Source of the DNA: Cohnella baijiui
GTDB taxonomy: Bacteria > Bacillota > Bacilli > Paenibacillales > Paenibacillaceae
Length of the DNA stretch: 64,000 nucleotides
Assembly (NCBI RefSeq): GCF_020731285.1
Contig: NZ_JAJFOW010000008.1
Span: 62,001-126,000 of the forward strand
Reading direction: 5' to 3'
The position numbers were made by a program, and so were the translations under genes. Shown piece after piece: positions 23,806 to 32,618 of this stretch (its first letter is position 1; each line of letters starts with the position of its first letter). A model generated the notes under the pieces. It was not told the origin of the DNA, ran no database searches, and was given only the letters and a program-made list of their open reading frames with translations.

Positions 23806-24825
23806 TCAACCCAGCCTTACCTCTGTCCCGCCGGCGGAGCTCTCGTAGATCGCTTCGACCAGCCGGACCGCCTTAAGGCCGTCTTCTCCGGTGACCAGCG
23901 GCTCCGTCCCGGTATCGATGGCGGTGATCATATCGATGATCTGGCTCTGATGGAAGTCGCAAACGATGCTGCGGGGATCGGATACGCCTCCGTATGCAGG
24001 CTCCTGGTCCCACTTCGGCTCCTGCACGCCGGGAACCTCCCAATGGACGATGGACGAGCCTTCCAGCTTGATCGTACCTTTGTCCCCGTACAGATACAAA
24101 GAAGCGGGAAAGCCCGGACGAATGCTGGTGGAGGCGGTTATCGTGCCGAAGGCTCCGCTCTTGAATCGGACAATCGCGAGGCCCAAGTCCTCCGCCTCCA
24201 TCCGATGCGTCTGCGTCGCCGTCTTCCCGAACACGGTATCGATCTCGCCGGCGAACCACAGCAGCAGATCGAGACTGTGAATGCCCTGGTTCATCAGTAC
24301 CCCGCCGTCTTCGGCAAGCGTTCCGCGCCATTCGGCGGAATCGTAATAGTCTTGCGATCGATAGAAGGGCAAGGATACTTCCGCAAGCAGCAGCTTGCCG
24401 AGCGCGCCTTCCTCAAGCACCCGCTTGACCGCTTGGTGCTGAGCCTCGAAGCGCCGCTGCGAGACGACGGACAGCGCCACTCCCCGCTCCCTGGCCGTCC
24501 TTACAAGCGTCGCCGCATCCCGGCTGTTCATCGCCATCGGCTTCTCCAGCAGCAGGTGCTTTCCCGCTTCCAGCACATCCATCCCGATTCGGAAATGGCT
24601 GCCGCTTGAAGTCGTCACGCATACGATTTCCACTTCGGGGCTGAGGAGCAGCGTTTGATAATCGGTCGTCCATGCGCAGCTTTCCCGTTCCGCAACCCCT
24701 TTCGCTTTTGCCTCGTTGCGGCTGGATACATAAGCGAGCCGTGCGTCTTCGATGCCGCGCAAGGCGGCGATATGGAAATCGGCAACCGAACCGCATCCGA
24801 TGATGCCGAACTTTTTGATCGTCAT
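23806..24825 (-). CDS. Gfo/Idh/MocA family oxidoreductase (second of the locus)
   Basis: A dehydrogenase of about 339 residues. The Rossmann loop is FGIIGCGSVADFHIAALRG, and the E-K-P motif follows in HLLLEKPMAMNSRDAATLVR. The substrate-domain signature EDGGVLMNQGIHSLDLLLWF has the H-x-x-D pair. The ATG at 24825 (MTIKKFG) is chosen because GAGGTGTG precedes it. It overlaps or abuts the TIM-barrel gene that starts upstream (stop at 24834), so the two are co-translated. Pairs of this family with TIM-barrel proteins act in inositol-type and 3-keto-sugar pathways; the substrate here is not known. Confidence 0.9.
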   Translation of the reverse strand: MTIKKFGIIGCGSVADFHIAALRGIEDARLAYVSSRNEAKAKGVAERESCAWTTDYQTLLLSPEVEIVCVTTSSGSHFRIGMDVLEAGKHLLLEKPMAMNSRDAATLVRTARERGVALSVVSQRRFEAQHQAVKRVLEEGALGKLLLAEVSLPFYRSQDYYDSAEWRGTLAEDGGVLMNQGIHSLDLLLWFAGEIDTVFGKTATQTHRMEAEDLGLAIVRFKSGAFGTITASTSIRPGFPASLYLYGDKGTIKLEGSSIVHWEVPGVQEPKWDQEPAYGGVSDPRSIVCDFHQSQIIDMITAIDTGTEPLVTGEDGLKAVRLVEAIYESSAGGTEVRLG

Positions 24826-24833
24826 TCCTTGTC

Positions 24834-25703
24834 TCACACCTCTCTTAGCAGCGCGCGCAGCGCATCGAGCGACATGCGCGTTCCCGTCGCCCGACTGCCG
24901 CCCTCCGGCCGGAAGTGCGTCTCGATCGTGAAGAGGCCTTCATAACCGTCCTCCGCCAGTGCCCTGAGCTGGGCTATGACCGGCACATTACCTGATCCGA
25001 GCGGCACGCACCTGGGGTTGCCTTCCGCATTTAGATAAGCATCCTTCAAATGGACGTGCGACATCAGCTCTTTCATGTAGTTATAGCCGGCCGGGAACGA
25101 TTCGCGACCGCCGTAAGCCTCGTTCCCGGGATCCCATAATCCTCGCAGCGCAGGGGAATCGACGGCACGAACGATAGCGGCGACTTCTTCCGAAAATCCG
25201 CCGTTGCAAGAAGGTTCGTTCTCCAGCAGAAGCTGGACGCCGACCCGCTGCGCGATCCGGGCCGCCTCTTTCAGATGGCGTACGATTTCTTCCCGATAGG
25301 TCAGCGGCTCCGCTTCGCGCCAGAACGAGAAAATGCGGATGCGTGTCGTTCCCAGCAGCTTCGTCAAATGAATGACGCGATCCAGCTTGGCAAAATGCTC
25401 CTCGACCGTCTCTTCGGTTTGCCCGAACGTATCCCCCGCTGCGACACGCCTGCCCGGATCGAGCGCGCATTTGAACAATGGCGAGGCGACTGTTGATACA
25501 AACAGCCCCCGGGCTTCGACTCGACGCCGGATGTCCATCGCTTGTTCGTCGCTCAGCGCCGTGACGTTTAACCCATCGACGACGCGGAGCTCCACGTGCT
25601 TTAAGCCCTGCTCCTTCGTCCAATCCAGCGCTTCATCGAGGCGCTCGGACACTTCGTCGGTCAGAACGCCCAATCTGTCCAATACGGAATTTGCGCTTGC
25701 CAT
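24834..25703 (-). CDS. Sugar phosphate isomerase/epimerase TIM-barrel protein (first of the locus)
   Basis: A 289-residue xylose-isomerase-like TIM barrel. Metal ligand positions are recognisable in GVQLLLENEPSCNG (Glu), LRGLWDPGNEAYGG (Asp), MSHVHLKDAYLNAEG (His and Asp) and GLFTIETHFRPEGG (Glu). GGGAGGGG lies before the ATG. It is distinct in sequence from the second TIM-barrel protein at 20968. It follows the ABC transporter genes and starts the enzyme part of the locus. Confidence 0.88.
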   Translation of the reverse strand: MASANSVLDRLGVLTDEVSERLDEALDWTKEQGLKHVELRVVDGLNVTALSDEQAMDIRRRVEARGLFVSTVASPLFKCALDPGRRVAAGDTFGQTEETVEEHFAKLDRVIHLTKLLGTTRIRIFSFWREAEPLTYREEIVRHLKEAARIAQRVGVQLLLENEPSCNGGFSEEVAAIVRAVDSPALRGLWDPGNEAYGGRESFPAGYNYMKELMSHVHLKDAYLNAEGNPRCVPLGSGNVPVIAQLRALAEDGYEGLFTIETHFRPEGGSRATGTRMSLDALRALLREV

Positions 25704-25810
25704 TTTGATCCCCTCCCTTCTGTTGCCCCCATTATAGCAATTCCCGGTAGGGTATCGTTGACGCTTCTTTCGAACTGCTTTAACATTTTTTTCGTTATCG
25801 GTAAGTTTAT

Positions 25811-27391
25811 TTAGTTGACGTCCAGTTTGATATTTTGTATGCGCCGATAGGCTTCTCGATACGTCGCGAGCAGCTTGTCAACGCCGAGGTTGTTCATTTC
25901 CTTTACGTATTGATCCCATTCGTCCAAGCTTCTCGATCCCGTCACGAATTTGGCGAAGCTTTCGTCCCGATGCTTTTTGATCGCCTGACCGGTCAGCGCA
26001 ACCACTTCGGTCTCTTGCTCCGAAAAGGCCGGACGCGGCTGCATCGCCGGCGGATCGTATTTGGTCGCTTCCTTGAACGCATATTTGAGGTTGTCGGAGG
26101 ACAGCGACAGATCGGAATCGAAATCGATCCACGTATACGTGCCGCTTGTCTTCAGGCCGGTTGCCTTGCGCAGCTCAATGATGTCCGTGTAGTTCGTCTT
26201 GAACTTGAGCGTACCGCCATCCTTTTCGTACGTCTCGCCTTCCTTCCCCCAGCTGACAAGCGTGCGGCCTTCCTCTGAATAGAAGAAATCCATATACTTC
26301 ATGATGTCGTTAATATGTTTGGAAGTGGAAGCCACCGTCAATCCGCTTATGAGATAGTGGAGATACGGATTATGCTGCTTGCCGCCCGGAATGCCGGCCG
26401 GAGGGGCCATGAACTGCATGTTGAACGCCGGATTCTCCTTCTGCATGGCGTTGTTGTAGAAGTCGATTCGGCTGATGTAATCGATCGTAATGAACGATTT
26501 TCCGGTGGACAGCATGTCCTGCCATTGTTTCGTCTGGAGCGAGAGGAAATCCGGCGGAATGAGACCGTCGTCATACAACTTTTTCCATGCCGCGACCATC
26601 GCCTTGTAATGATCTTCAGTCGGGCCGAAGCGCCATTCCTCCTTGTCGAAATCGTAATACCCATCTTCCCCCGTTTCGAAATCCACGGTCATATTCGCAA
26701 GCATCTCGTCCGGAATTTCGCCGAAGCGGATGGTTAGCGGATAGGTGCCGGGATATTTGGCTTTCAGCGTTTTCAGCGTCTCGTACAACTCATCGAAAGT
26801 CGAGGGGGCTTTAAGCCCTTCTTTGTCGAAGACGTCTTTCCGATACATCCAAATCGTCCGGTTGGTCTCGCCGAAGCCCTGATTCGGGAACATGTACATC
26901 TTGCCGTCCGAGGACAAGGCGGCCCGCGCTTCTTCCGGATATTTCTCCATCCACGACTTCAGATTCGGCATATCGTCGATGTATTCCAAAATATCCACAA
27001 GCGCACCCTGCTGACCGAACTTGTTGGACTCCTCGCGATTGGGCATGTACATCAAGTCGGGCATCTCTTTGGAAGCGACGGCCAGATTCAAAGATTCCCC
27101 CAGATTGCCGGACGGGGTTTGAACTTCGAGCGTGACGCCCGTTTTCTCCTTGATCCATTTCCAGATCGGCCAATCCTTCGAGTACGGAAAGGTCGGGTTG
27201 TTGTCGAGCAGCGCCGTAAACTTCAAGCTCGGCAGCCCGGACGTTTCTCCGCCTCCCGCGGAGGAAGCCTTAGGGCTTGCTCCGGCAGAAGCGCCGTCTT
27301 TGGAAGCGTTTCCGCTGCAGGCGGAAAGCATCGTTGCCGTCATGGCGGCGAGCAACAGCAGAACAGCGTGCTTTTTCAGAACGTTCAACAA
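25811..27391 (-). CDS. Extracellular sugar-binding lipoprotein of an ABC transporter
   Basis: A 526-residue solute-binding protein, longer than typical family-1 members and like the LplA group of Paenibacillus. The lipoprotein signal is LLLLAAMTATMLSACSGN with the lipobox Cys at position 25, followed by a low-complexity Ser/Ala/Gly linker. The mature part shows LKFTALLDNNPTFPYSKDWP and MYMFPNQGFGETNRTIWMYR, then LDEWDQYVKEMNNLG at the end. It is the third gene of the permease operon, with the binding protein last, as is usual for the LplB-LplC-LplA arrangement. It delivers an unknown (oligo)saccharide; by context an N-acetyl amino sugar or its glycoside. Confidence 0.9.
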   Translation of the reverse strand: MLNVLKKHAVLLLLAAMTATMLSACSGNASKDGASAGASPKASSAGGGETSGLPSLKFTALLDNNPTFPYSKDWPIWKWIKEKTGVTLEVQTPSGNLGESLNLAVASKEMPDLMYMPNREESNKFGQQGALVDILEYIDDMPNLKSWMEKYPEEARAALSSDGKMYMFPNQGFGETNRTIWMYRKDVFDKEGLKAPSTFDELYETLKTLKAKYPGTYPLTIRFGEIPDEMLANMTVDFETGEDGYYDFDKEEWRFGPTEDHYKAMVAAWKKLYDDGLIPPDFLSLQTKQWQDMLSTGKSFITIDYISRIDFYNNAMQKENPAFNMQFMAPPAGIPGGKQHNPYLHYLISGLTVASTSKHINDIMKYMDFFYSEEGRTLVSWGKEGETYEKDGGTLKFKTNYTDIIELRKATGLKTSGTYTWIDFDSDLSLSSDNLKYAFKEATKYDPPAMQPRPAFSEQETEVVALTGQAIKKHRDESFAKFVTGSRSLDEWDQYVKEMNNLGVDKLLATYREAYRRIQNIKLDVN

Positions 27392-27491
27392 AATCGATCA
27401 GCTCCTCTTTGTTCGTTTGTACAGCAACGTCGTTTGTTTACGTCTTCACGCAAACCGTATGCAGGCCGGACGCAGCTCGGCCCGATCGGGC

Positions 27492-28364
27492 TCAGCCCTT
27501 GACTGCCCCGATCATGGCCCCCTTGACAAAGTACTTCTGCACGAAAGGATACACGATCAGAATCGGAAGTGTAGACACCATGATCGTGGCGTACTTCAAT
27601 GATTCTTCGACGATAAGGTTATCACCTCCGATCCGGGTCACGTCGCCCGAGCTCGCGGTGCCGGCGAGAATGAGATTGCGCAGCAGAACCTGCAGCGGGA
27701 ACAAATCCGGCGAACGCAAGTACAATAGCGGAAGCTGAAAGTTATTCCACATGCTCACCGCGTAGAAGAGGGCGATAGTGGCGAAGGAGGCCTTCGAAAG
27801 CGGTACCATGATTCGAAAGAAGATACCGATGTCGTTCAGCCCGTCCAAGCGGCCGGACTCCTCCAGCTCCTTCGGGATGCCGGCGAAGAAAGTACGCATC
27901 AGAATCAGATTCCAGGTGCTGACCGCGCCGGGAAGCGCCATTCCCCAGATCGTGTCCACCAACTCCAGCGACCGGACGACCAGATACGTGGGGATCATTC
28001 CCCCGCCGAAAAACATCGTAAAAACGATAAGCATCGTAAGCGATTTTCGAAACGCCATTTGGCTCCGCGAGAGCGCGTAAGCCCCCATCGAAGTGACCGC
28101 AAGCGAAATGGCGGTTCCCAGCGCGGTATATAAGATCGTATTTCGAAATGCCGTCCAGATTTTAGGGTCCCCGAGAACAAGATTATACATGTTGACATTG
28201 AACCCTTTCGGCCAAACGGTGATCTCGTTCTTGATCACATAAACGTCTCCGCTGAGTGAGACGGCAATCATATGCACGAACGGATACAGCGTCGCTACCA
28301 CAACGATCGTCAGGATGACGGCACTGACAACCGGGAATAGTCCCAGCTTCGGTGATTTGATCAT
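27492..28364 (-). CDS. Carbohydrate ABC transporter permease (LplC/YtcP type)
   Basis: A membrane permease of about 290 residues with six hydrophobic segments. The EAA loop reads GIPKELEESGRLDGLNDIGI, which docks the ATPase. The start at 28364 (MIKSPKLG) has AAAGGAG upstream; a longer frame would overlap the preceding permease gene. It forms a heterodimer with the product of 28378-29346. No ATPase gene is present in this locus, so a shared MsmX-like ATPase encoded elsewhere is expected. Confidence 0.92.
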   Translation of the reverse strand: MIKSPKLGLFPVVSAVILTIVVVATLYPFVHMIAVSLSGDVYVIKNEITVWPKGFNVNMYNLVLGDPKIWTAFRNTILYTALGTAISLAVTSMGAYALSRSQMAFRKSLTMLIVFTMFFGGGMIPTYLVVRSLELVDTIWGMALPGAVSTWNLILMRTFFAGIPKELEESGRLDGLNDIGIFFRIMVPLSKASFATIALFYAVSMWNNFQLPLLYLRSPDLFPLQVLLRNLILAGTASSGDVTRIGGDNLIVEESLKYATIMVSTLPILIVYPFVQKYFVKGAMIGAVKG

Positions 28365-28377
28365 CGAACGGCTCCTT

Positions 28378-29346
28378 TCACCATAGGCTGGTTTCGCTGA
28401 CGCGCCGACTGATCCAGTTGGCACCGTAAATGAAGATTAAGCTGATGATGCCCATGAAGAGATCGATCGCCGATCCGTAACTGAAGTTGCCCTGCAACAA
28501 CCCGATCCGGTAGACGTAAGTGCTGATAATATCCGCCGTATCGTAGATGGCCGGGTTTTGCATCAAGTACACTTTCTCGAATCCGATCTCCAGCACTTGG
28601 CCGATATTGAGAATTAGCGTAATGACGATGGCGGAGGAAATGCCGGGAAGCGTAACGTGCCAAATTTTGCGAAGTCTGCTGGCTCCGTCGATGCTGGCCG
28701 CTTCGTAAAGCTGGGGGTCGACGGCGGTCAACGCCGCCAAGTAAATGATCGTTTCCCAGCCGATATGCTGCCAGATTTCCGAGAGCACGTAGATTCCCCG
28801 AAACATCTCCGGTTTGTTCATAAAATGGATCGGCTCGAAGCCGAGCCCCGATAGAATGTTGTTAACAAGCCCTCCTGTCGGAGACAGAAACATAATGACC
28901 ATGCTGGCGACGATGACGTTGGAAATAAAGTGAGGAAGGTAACTGACCGTTTGCACGAACCGCTTGAACGCCGCCTTTCTCAGCTCATTGAGCAGCAACG
29001 CCAATATAATCGGAGCAGGGAATCCGAATATGAGCCTATAAAGACCGAGCAGGAACGTGTTTCTCATCAGCGGCCAAAAATCCGGATTGTTTAGAAACAA
29101 CCGGTAATACTTGAGGCCCACCCAATCGCTGTTCCAAACCCCCTTGAACAGGTTATAGTTTTTGAACGTAATCACCAACCCGAACATGGGGGCATAACGA
29201 AACACGAGATAATAGATCAGGCAAGGTAAAAAAAGCAGCCACAGGTATTTGTTGTTTTGCCAGAGCCGCTTGAACCGGTGCGCCTTCGGCGCGGATATCG
29301 GCTTCCCCTTCCCGATCGGGCGAGGAGTCGCACTTGCTTGTGCCAT
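28378..29346 (-). CDS. Carbohydrate ABC transporter permease (LplB type)
   Basis: A membrane permease of about 322 residues with an N-terminal cytoplasmic extension and six hydrophobic segments. The EAA loop is PQLYEAASIDGASRLRKIWH. The second ATG, at 29346, is better spaced from GGGG than the first at 29352. It is the first gene of the minus-strand sugar operon, opposite a large AraC sensor. A TATAAT-like -10 for this operon can be read on the minus strand at 29421-29416, without a good -35, as expected for an activator-dependent promoter. Confidence 0.92.
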   Translation of the reverse strand: MAQASATPRPIGKGKPISAPKAHRFKRLWQNNKYLWLLFLPCLIYYLVFRYAPMFGLVITFKNYNLFKGVWNSDWVGLKYYRLFLNNPDFWPLMRNTFLLGLYRLIFGFPAPIILALLLNELRKAAFKRFVQTVSYLPHFISNVIVASMVIMFLSPTGGLVNNILSGLGFEPIHFMNKPEMFRGIYVLSEIWQHIGWETIIYLAALTAVDPQLYEAASIDGASRLRKIWHVTLPGISSAIVITLILNIGQVLEIGFEKVYLMQNPAIYDTADIISTYVYRIGLLQGNFSYGSAIDLFMGIISLIFIYGANWISRRVSETSLW

Positions 29347-29607
29347 TCGCATGTCCCCTTGAAGTCATTTGAAAGTCAGGATGCAGATCGCGGTGCCTTT
29401 GATCGTTGTACCCGCATTATAGCCGGCCTAGTCAGGGGAAATATATCTCCACGTGTTCCATTCGATCGTCACTTTTGCGGAAAGCAAAGGAAATGAATAC
29501 GAAAATGGAAAAGTGCATATTGTTCGCGTCGGATTCAAACCGGTATGATACGATTATCGAAATGTAAAACGGGGACCGCGAGGCTGTATACCGGGGGGAA
29601 ACGTTGA

Positions 29608-31890
29608 ATGAATAGACGGGCCGGACTCAAGCTTGCTTTCAATACATTGTTTGTGAAGTTGATGGTCAGTTTCTTGTGCGTCATTATCTTGCTTGTTTCC
29701 TGCAATCTGTTCGCCTATATCTATTTAAGCCAAAAGCTATACAACGAAATCGTCCGCTACAACGAGCTGGGGATGAAGCAGACGGTCGAGAGCTACGAGA
29801 ATCAATTCCGGATGACGCAGACGATGTTGATCTCCCTTATGCGATCTGACAGATGGAACGTCAAACTCGAAATTCTGAATCGCGTGAAAGAGAACAAGCG
29901 CTATGACATCATTCCCGAAGTCAAAGAGGACTTGAGCGCACTGTACTCGAATCCGTTTCTTCATTTAAACAACTTCATCCTCGTCTTCCGGAAGGCCGGC
30001 TACGTATTGGAAAAGGACGGGACCAGCAGCATCGAAGACATGTTCGACAAGTATTACTCCAGCAATGTTTACCCGCCTCATTACTGGATCGAGGCATCCA
30101 TCGGCCACTCCTTTATGCAAGTATTGCCGGTTGCCGAATTTTACGAGAAAACGATGGGTCAGGCTCGTCCGATGGGACCCTTGATGCCGATTCTGTTCAA
30201 AGCGGCGCCCTATGGGGACGTATACGGCCTCCTGCTGGTGAATCCGCAGCAGCTGTATTCCGCCTTTGGCCGATCGGGGGATTCGTCGTTCTACATGATG
30301 GATCAGAATGGGAACATTCTGTTCGCGTCCGCGCCATCCAAAGAAATGCGGGTGCCCGCTTCTCTCCAGGAAGAAACGTTTCATGAACGGAACGGTAATT
30401 TTTATTATTTCTATAAAAAAGGAGCAGACACCGGCTTCACTTATGTACGCGTCGTCCCCATTGCCAGCATCTCTTCCGAAATGATGAAGCTAAACGTGCT
30501 GCTGGTTTCGTTGCTATCTGCCGCTGTCGTGGTCGGCGTCGTCACTTCGGTTCTGTTCAGCCTGAGGCTCAACAATCCACTGCGCCGAATCATTGAGATG
30601 CTGGAGCGCAATTCCGCCTCGACGCTGCCGACAAGCAGCATCCGAGAGTACGCCATTCTGAGCGACCGGATGAGCCGCATCCTGCAAATGAACGAGCTCA
30701 TTCGAACGGATCTCGATCGAAAGAACACGCTCGTGCAGCAGTTCGCTTATACCAACAAGGTGAAGAACATTCCGATGAACCCGAATCTCGCCGATAGGGA
30801 AGAACTCGTTCAATCTGACAGACCCTATGTCGCCGTCCTTTATGAAATCGCCTTCAAAAATCCCGAACGGGAATACGAGGCAGAAATGCTGCTGCTCCGC
30901 AAACTCATTCACAATCTGATCTCTTCCAGAGACGGAGTTACGCTGCAAATCGAGCAGAACCGTTTCATGTCGTTCATTTTCGATCCGGGCTCTCGAAGCG
31001 AAATTTTGCATACGCTCGATACGCTGAAGCAGCTGCTGCGCGCCGACGACTATCTTTACCTGACGATTGCCGCCAGTCCTGTTTATACGGCAAAAACTTC
31101 GTTTACCGAGGCTTACGGGCAATTGTCCTCTATGCTCAAGGAGCGAAGACTAAACGGAGATACGCAAATCATCACGGGACCTGGGGCTTCGCTGCCGAAT
31201 TCGTACCGTTTGAAGCTGACGACTGGAGAGGATCTGCTCACGCTTCTTCTGACCGGCAACGAGAATGCCGTATTCGAGTGGATCGACCGGCATCTCGAAT
31301 TATTAAAGCGCAAGGATGCGGCCGTCGGAGAGTTTCAGGCATTTGCCCGGGGGGCTGCGGATCAAGTGGAGAAAACATTCGCGAAGCTGAACATGCTTGC
31401 GTTGACGGAAAAGCTGCTCCCCTCTTCCTTCGATGCCCTGAGCCGCTTTTATTCCGTGAAGCAGTACCAGGACTGGTTCCGGGAGCTGATCCGCCCCGCC
31501 CTTGCCGCCATTGCGGAGAAAAACGAAACGAAGGATCCGATCGCCTCCTTTGTCCTCGAGTACATGGAAGCCCATTTCTGCGAGGATATGAATCTCGATT
31601 CCATCGCCGACAAATTAAATCTGACGCCCGGTTATCTGTCAGGCTATTTTAAGGAAAAAACAGGAATCAACTTTAGCGATCATCTGAACGAGCTGAGAAT
31701 CCATCGGGCCAAGGAACTGCTCATGAATTTGGAGCTGCGCATTCAGGATGTGGCCAGTTACGTCGGCTATCAGAACGTCAACTCCTTCATCCGCATGTTC
31801 AAGCGTTGCTCAGGCGTCACTCCGGGCGAGTATCGCAAGCGTTTGCCGGCTTCAGCAAGGGGGTCAAGCGCAACCAATCTACTAACCTAA
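29608..31890 (+). CDS. Membrane-anchored AraC family sensor-regulator
   Basis: A 760-residue protein. A transmembrane segment near residues 13-33 (LFVKLMVSFLCVIILLVSCN) precedes an extracellular sensor domain to about residue 290. A second segment (LLVSLLSAAVVVGVVTSVLF) is followed by a HAMP-like linker. The C-terminus carries the AraC helix-turn-helix pair (about 655-750: DSIADKLNLTPGYLSGYFKE, QNVNSFIRMFKRCSGVTPGE). This architecture is typical of Paenibacillus regulators placed next to LplABC transporters. It is divergent from that operon and most likely activates it when sugar, or sugar-loaded binding protein, is sensed outside. Confidence 0.92.
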   Translation: MNRRAGLKLAFNTLFVKLMVSFLCVIILLVSCNLFAYIYLSQKLYNEIVRYNELGMKQTVESYENQFRMTQTMLISLMRSDRWNVKLEILNRVKENKRYDIIPEVKEDLSALYSNPFLHLNNFILVFRKAGYVLEKDGTSSIEDMFDKYYSSNVYPPHYWIEASIGHSFMQVLPVAEFYEKTMGQARPMGPLMPILFKAAPYGDVYGLLLVNPQQLYSAFGRSGDSSFYMMDQNGNILFASAPSKEMRVPASLQEETFHERNGNFYYFYKKGADTGFTYVRVVPIASISSEMMKLNVLLVSLLSAAVVVGVVTSVLFSLRLNNPLRRIIEMLERNSASTLPTSSIREYAILSDRMSRILQMNELIRTDLDRKNTLVQQFAYTNKVKNIPMNPNLADREELVQSDRPYVAVLYEIAFKNPEREYEAEMLLLRKLIHNLISSRDGVTLQIEQNRFMSFIFDPGSRSEILHTLDTLKQLLRADDYLYLTIAASPVYTAKTSFTEAYGQLSSMLKERRLNGDTQIITGPGASLPNSYRLKLTTGEDLLTLLLTGNENAVFEWIDRHLELLKRKDAAVGEFQAFARGAADQVEKTFAKLNMLALTEKLLPSSFDALSRFYSVKQYQDWFRELIRPALAAIAEKNETKDPIASFVLEYMEAHFCEDMNLDSIADKLNLTPGYLSGYFKEKTGINFSDHLNELRIHRAKELLMNLELRIQDVASYVGYQNVNSFIRMFKRCSGVTPGEYRKRLPASARGSSATNLLT

Positions 31891-31946
31891 AGCGCCCATA
31901 ACCGCAACGAAGGCAGCCGAACTTTTTGGCCCGGCTGCCTTCCTGC

Positions 31947-32612
31947 CTAGGAACCTCTGTCTTTGCCTGGGGTCCCCCCTTCGACTTCCTTTCGGTACTC
32001 TTCCCCCGTGTCGACCACCCTCGTCATCCGTTCCAGCCGGTAATACTCGACCTCTCCGGACTGCTCGCATAAGGCGATGAGGTAGACCCCGCTCGCTTGG
32101 GAATACGTGCGAAAAGGATGCACCACCACTTCATACTCCTCTTCCTCGTCCACGTATGCGATGCGGAGCTTATGGCTCTGACGGATGGCTTTGTCCACCT
32201 CATGCTTCCGGTCGGCAAGCGCGGGATCCGCATGGAATACCGGCAATTTGGTCATGTTCTCCGGTTGATACGGTACGAATCGTTTCAGCGTCTGTACGAC
32301 GCGGTCGAGGCCTTCGACGTATCCTATGGATTCCGCGGCTTCCTCGTATTTGTAGATGAGGAAGCTTAAGATCCGAAGATCGGTCTCGGACAGAAAAACG
32401 GACGGCAAAATGTAGGCTTCATTCGAGTATTCATACCCACGCTCTTTGGCATTGTAGCTCATCGGGGTGAGTAAGGAGTTCTGCATATATTCGATATCCC
32501 GACCGGCCTGTCGGACCGAGATCTCGAACCGTTCCGACAGCGATCGGGCATTCGGATAACGGTGGCTGCGAATTTGTTCGTCAAACCAAAGAATGCGATG
32601 CATGTTGCTCAT
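31947..32612 (-). CDS. WYL-domain transcriptional regulator (DeoR/YafY-like)
   Basis: A 221-residue cytoplasmic regulator. The N-terminal winged helix shows HRILWFDEQIRSHRYPNARS and LSERFEISVRQAGRDIEYMQ. The WYL ligand domain covers about residues 130-205 (AIRQSHKLRIAYVDEEEEYE, PFRTYSQASGVYLIALCEQS, YYRLERMTRVVDTGEEY). It is shorter than the usual 300 residues and lacks the C-terminal WCX extension. It starts six bases after the stop of the leaderless binding protein gene, which strongly suggests co-translation. WYL domains often bind nucleotides or small ligands; the ligand here is unknown. Confidence 0.87.
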   Translation of the reverse strand: MSNMHRILWFDEQIRSHRYPNARSLSERFEISVRQAGRDIEYMQNSLLTPMSYNAKERGYEYSNEAYILPSVFLSETDLRILSFLIYKYEEAAESIGYVEGLDRVVQTLKRFVPYQPENMTKLPVFHADPALADRKHEVDKAIRQSHKLRIAYVDEEEEYEVVVHPFRTYSQASGVYLIALCEQSGEVEYYRLERMTRVVDTGEEYRKEVEGGTPGKDRGS

Positions 32613-32618
32613 GGAGAG

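Noticed and set aside
29416..29421. Constitutive promoter for the ABC operon
   Set aside because: A TATAAT-like -10 exists on the minus strand, but no -35 at a normal distance is visible, so I list it only as a note in the permease entry.
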